This document shows positions 6,395 through 8,874 of a DNA stretch of 8,874 nucleotides, piece by piece. Within the stretch, counting starts at the first letter, position 1; every line of letters starts with the position of its first letter. Position numbers and translations under genes: made by a program. The stretch lies in contig JAAUPT010000045.1 in assembly GCA_012032965.1 (NCBI GenBank), forward strand, positions 1 through 8,874, read 5' to 3'. The notes below the pieces were generated by a model. It did not search any database. It worked only from the letters and a program-made list of their open reading frames with translations, and was not told the DNA's origin. This DNA is from Nitrospira sp. GTDB lineage: Bacteria > Nitrospirota > Nitrospiria > Nitrospirales > Nitrospiraceae.

Positions 6395-7774
6395 ATGTGG
6401 GCTTCCACAGGCATACGACCATACTGCTCAGTCAGAGGACTCGTCCTTTTTCTCGTCCCCGTCCTCGTCTTCTGTGGGGTAGGAAGAGTTGCTGCGGAGG
6501 AGTCTGAGCCAAACCCTCCCGAGCTCAAACTCAGCCTGCGCGATGCCATTCAAGCTGCGATCGATAACAACGTCAACGTAAGGCTTCTGAAAGAACGTAT
6601 CGCCGCCGCGCAAGCGCAGGCCAATACGAGTTTTGGCGCCCTCATGCCGAACGTGTCTGGATATGTGAGTGGGCGGAGCCAAACCGTCAATCTCGGCGCG
6701 TTTGGGCTTCCGTCCGACCGGCTTTCTGGTCTTGGCCTCAGACGCAGTGTAACGGACCCGTTCGAAGTGTATGACGCGCGGGCGACCCTGGTGCAGAACA
6801 TTTTCAGTCTTAACCTTATTCAACGGTGGCGCGCGGCGAAGAGCGGCGTGAACGTGGCCAATTTGGAAGCCGAGGTGACCAAACGCGACGTGATGGCGAC
6901 CGTCGGATTGCTCTACATCGAAGCGTTACGGGCGGACGAGGCGGTCAAGGCGAGGCAGGCCGATATCGAACTGGCCGAGCAATTGGTCAAACTGGCTAAA
7001 GACCGTAAGACGGCGGGCGTCGCAACGGGGCTTGATGTGACGAGAGAAGAGGTCCAGCTGGAGAACGATCGACAACGTCTGTTGGTCGCGCAGAACGACC
7101 AAGAGAGCGCGAGACTCAACCTGATTCGTGCCCTTGGGATCGACTTTGAGGTGCGGGTGGTTCTCACCGACGAACTCGAGTTCGTGCCGGAGAAGACGCA
7201 GCCGGCAGAGCAGGTCCTCACGATTGCGCGCCAACAGCGGTTGGAGCTGAGAGCGCAAGAGGGCCGGCAGAAACTGGCGGCGCTGAGCTTGAGCGCCGTG
7301 ACCAGCGAACGAATTCCGTCTCTCTCGCTCGCCGGCGATTATGGCTGGATCGGGCTGAAGCCGGAAGATGCGTTGGCCACACGCTCGATCGGGCTGATCT
7401 TCTCCATTCCGATCTTCGACGGCGGCCAGCGGGAAAGCCGGATCTCAGAAACCCGTAGTCGGGTGCGGCAAGAATCGATTCGGATGAAGGACGTATCCGA
7501 CCAAGTCAACCTGGAAGTCCGGAACGCGCTCCTGACGTTGGAGTCGTCTCAGCAGCAAGTCGCGGTGGCGCAGAAGGGGATCGACCTGGCAGCGAAGGAA
7601 TTGACCTTTGCGCGTGATCGCTTCACAGCTGGGCTGACGACCAACATTGAAGTGACCAATGCACAGACGTCCATGGCGCGCGCACGCGACAATGTGATCG
7701 AGGCACTATTCCGCTTCAACGCCTCACGCATTAATCTGGCCAGGGCGAAAGGCGAGATCGAACAACTGTTCTGA
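6395..7774 (+). CDS. TolC-family outer-membrane efflux channel protein
   Basis: This 459-residue protein would form the trimeric outer-membrane and periplasmic tunnel for an export complex. ATG 6395 is the only reasonable start: an in-frame stop lies at 6377 and no other ATG is near; its ribosome-binding site is weak. A signal peptide is clear: Arg8 and Arg14, a hydrophobic stretch LVLFLVPVLVF and probable cleavage after VAA (residue 34). The mature part shows the two-fold OEP repeat typical of TolC: LSLRDAIQAAIDNNVNVRLL at the first repeat, LYIEALRADEAVKARQADI helices, LDVTREEVQLENDRQRL, then in the second half the motif SIPIFDGGQ (about 337-345) and the closing helices with TTNIEVTNAQTSMARARDN. 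Length is normal. It follows the sigma-54 promoter closely and precedes a HlyD-type adaptor by 97 bp, so it is probably the outer component of that exporter rather than of the RND pump upstream, although sharing is possible. Confidence 0.95.
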   Translation: MWASTGIRPYCSVRGLVLFLVPVLVFCGVGRVAAEESEPNPPELKLSLRDAIQAAIDNNVNVRLLKERIAAAQAQANTSFGALMPNVSGYVSGRSQTVNLGAFGLPSDRLSGLGLRRSVTDPFEVYDARATLVQNIFSLNLIQRWRAAKSGVNVANLEAEVTKRDVMATVGLLYIEALRADEAVKARQADIELAEQLVKLAKDRKTAGVATGLDVTREEVQLENDRQRLLVAQNDQESARLNLIRALGIDFEVRVVLTDELEFVPEKTQPAEQVLTIARQQRLELRAQEGRQKLAALSLSAVTSERIPSLSLAGDYGWIGLKPEDALATRSIGLIFSIPIFDGGQRESRISETRSRVRQESIRMKDVSDQVNLEVRNALLTLESSQQQVAVAQKGIDLAAKELTFARDRFTAGLTTNIEVTNAQTSMARARDNVIEALFRFNASRINLARAKGEIEQLF

Positions 7775-7780
7775 AGGCCA

Positions 7781-7848
7781 TCAACCGTCCTTCCTGATGA
7801 GGAGAAGGGTCAATCAGGACGAGTTCACGTGGGCTGAATGACGGTTGA
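7781..7848. repeat. Nested inverted repeats between tolC and the adaptor gene
   Basis: The outer arms TCAACCGT (7781-7788) and ACGGTTGA (7841-7848) are perfectly complementary and enclose a second pair, TCCTGAT (7792-7798) and ATCAGGA (7813-7819). Together they fill most of the 97-bp gap. They may fold into an intercistronic mRNA structure that sets the relative output of the two genes or may be regulator-binding sites. Confidence 0.45.
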
Positions 7849-7871
7849 CAATCCGCAATGGTGCAGACTCC

Positions 7872-8874
7872 ATGAAAATAGGCCGGAAAGAACTTGTGCT
7901 GCTCGTGCTCGCGATCCTTGTGGCAATCGGCGGGTTCCTCGCGCTTGATCGCTGGGTCTTAAACAGCGGATTGCCAGACGGCTTGATTCAAGTGAACGGC
8001 CGAATCGAGGGTGATCATGTGACCATTGCCGGCAAATACCCAGGGCGGATTCAGGAGTTGCTGGTGCGTGAAGGGGACCAGGTCACGAAGGGACAAGTCC
8101 TCATTAAGCTGGATGACGCGCAAATCTCCGCGCGGGTTGAGCAGGCACGCCACGCCTTCGAAGCCGTGGAGGCAGAGGTTCAGGCCGCTCACGCGGACCT
8201 GGCAGTGCTGAACCTGGATGTCCCGTTGGCGATCGAAACAGCCAGTGCGGAGGTCGTTGAATACGACGCGAAGGTGGCCAAAGCGATCGCCGTCGAGAAG
8301 GAAGCGAGAAGCGACGCGCAGCGGTTCCGTGAATTGGTCGAGAAGGACGAGGCGACGAGACAACAGTGGGAACAGGCCGAGATGAGATGGGATGTGGCCA
8401 AGAGAGAAATTGCGATCGCCCGTGCGGGGTTGGCCAAGGCGCAAAAAGGATCGGCGCAAGCCGAGCTGGGGTGGAAACGTATCAGCGCCAAGGAGGCGGG
8501 GGTCGCGGCCGTGGAACGTCGGCGGGACCAGGCCTATGCGGCCCTGGATGAAGCCCAGAGCATTTTGACGGACCTCACGATTACTGCCCCGTCCGGCGGA
8601 ACGATCACAACGCGCATGATCGATGTCGGAGAAGTCGTCTCAACCGGTGCTCCCCTGCTTGAATTGGTGGATCTCGATCGATTGTATCTCAAAGTATTTG
8701 TGCCGGAGGTGCAGATCGGAAAAGTACGGCTGGACCTTCCGGCGAAGATTTATACGGATGCGTTTCCCGACCGCCCGTTTGACGCAACCGTCCGGTACAT
8801 CGCGTCGAAAGCCGAGTTCACCCCGAAAGAAGTCCAAACACCGGATGAGCGAGTGAAACTGATTTATCCGGTCA
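7872..8874 (+). CDS. HlyD/YbhG-like membrane fusion adaptor of an ABC-type exporter, partial at window end
   Basis: The reading frame from ATG 7872 is open to the window edge (334 codons seen, no stop). An N-terminal membrane anchor (about residues 7-25, ELVLLVLAILVAIGGFLAL) is followed by a first lipoyl half (about 41-82, with GRIQELLVREGDQVTKGQVL), a long Ala/Glu/Lys-rich coiled coil (about 83-232) and a second lipoyl half starting LTITAPSGGTI (about 235-285). The last visible stretch, KAEFTPKEVQTPDERVKLIYPV in part, matches my memory of the YbhG-type adaptors that work with YbhF/YbhS/YbhR-like ABC transporters. The protein would sit in the inner membrane and bridge to TolC. Only a weak GGTG (7860-7863) precedes the start. 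About 30-60 more residues are expected, then ABC ATPase and permease genes. It differs from the lipoprotein adaptor at 279, so it serves a different pump. Confidence 0.92.
   Translation, partial: MKIGRKELVLLVLAILVAIGGFLALDRWVLNSGLPDGLIQVNGRIEGDHVTIAGKYPGRIQELLVREGDQVTKGQVLIKLDDAQISARVEQARHAFEAVEAEVQAAHADLAVLNLDVPLAIETASAEVVEYDAKVAKAIAVEKEARSDAQRFRELVEKDEATRQQWEQAEMRWDVAKREIAIARAGLAKAQKGSAQAELGWKRISAKEAGVAAVERRRDQAYAALDEAQSILTDLTITAPSGGTITTRMIDVGEVVSTGAPLLELVDLDRLYLKVFVPEVQIGKVRLDLPAKIYTDAFPDRPFDATVRYIASKAEFTPKEVQTPDERVKLIYPV

Noticed and set aside
6151..6507. A 118-codon frame covering the end of the activator gene, the promoter region and the start of tolC
   Set aside because: It overlaps two solid genes and the sigma-54 promoter, and its composition is that of a chance open frame.
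7845..7873. TTGACA as the -35 of a promoter for the adaptor gene
   Set aside because: At 17 bp spacing the -10 would be CTCCAT on top of the start codon; the hexamer is part of the inverted repeat arm.
1..8874. CRISPR arrays, tRNA or rRNA genes, insertion sequences
   Set aside because: No spaced direct repeats, no tRNA-like cloverleaf ends, no transposase frame and no terminal inverted repeats with target duplications were seen.

Overview
The window encodes two adjacent cell-envelope export systems of a Gram-negative (diderm) bacterium, all on the plus strand. Envelope adaptors, an RND pump, a TolC-type channel and a sigma-54 activator point to a diderm. The moderately high GC and the style of the RND and AAA+ proteins remind me of Nitrospirota or deltaproteobacteria-like lineages, but that is an impression, not a demonstration.

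Region 1 (1-4710) is an RND tripartite efflux operon: a short unassigned stretch (1-282), a lipoprotein periplasmic adaptor (279-1324) and an RND inner-membrane permease (about 1406-4710). Each of the two recognisable genes is broken once by what looks like the loss of a single base: around 597 in the adaptor and around 4144 in the permease. On both sides of each break the protein reads as an intact family member. As written, neither gene can give a full-length product. This is either early pseudogenisation or residual indel error in the assembly. A good stem-loop (4742-4765) closes the operon.

Region 2 (4711-5168) is about 450 bp without a convincing gene. It is rich in symmetrical DNA: a CTAG cluster, an 11-bp inverted repeat, nested inverted repeats, and a perfect 12-bp palindrome just before the ribosome-binding site of the next gene.

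Region 3 (5169-8874) is a sigma-54 controlled export operon. It starts with a compact sigma-54 activator (AAA+ plus Fis-type HTH, no receiver domain). Next is a 227-bp control region with a near-consensus -24/-12 promoter (6338-6353) and symmetric half-sites about 100-135 bp upstream, as expected for an enhancer. Then come a TolC-family outer-membrane protein (6395-7774) and a HlyD/YbhG-like membrane adaptor that runs off the window end (from 7872). By family precedent, ABC transporter genes would be expected next. The simplest model is that the activator binds the half-sites and switches on the tolC-hlyD(-ABC) operon from the sigma-54 promoter. The activating signal and the exported substrate cannot be read from this window.
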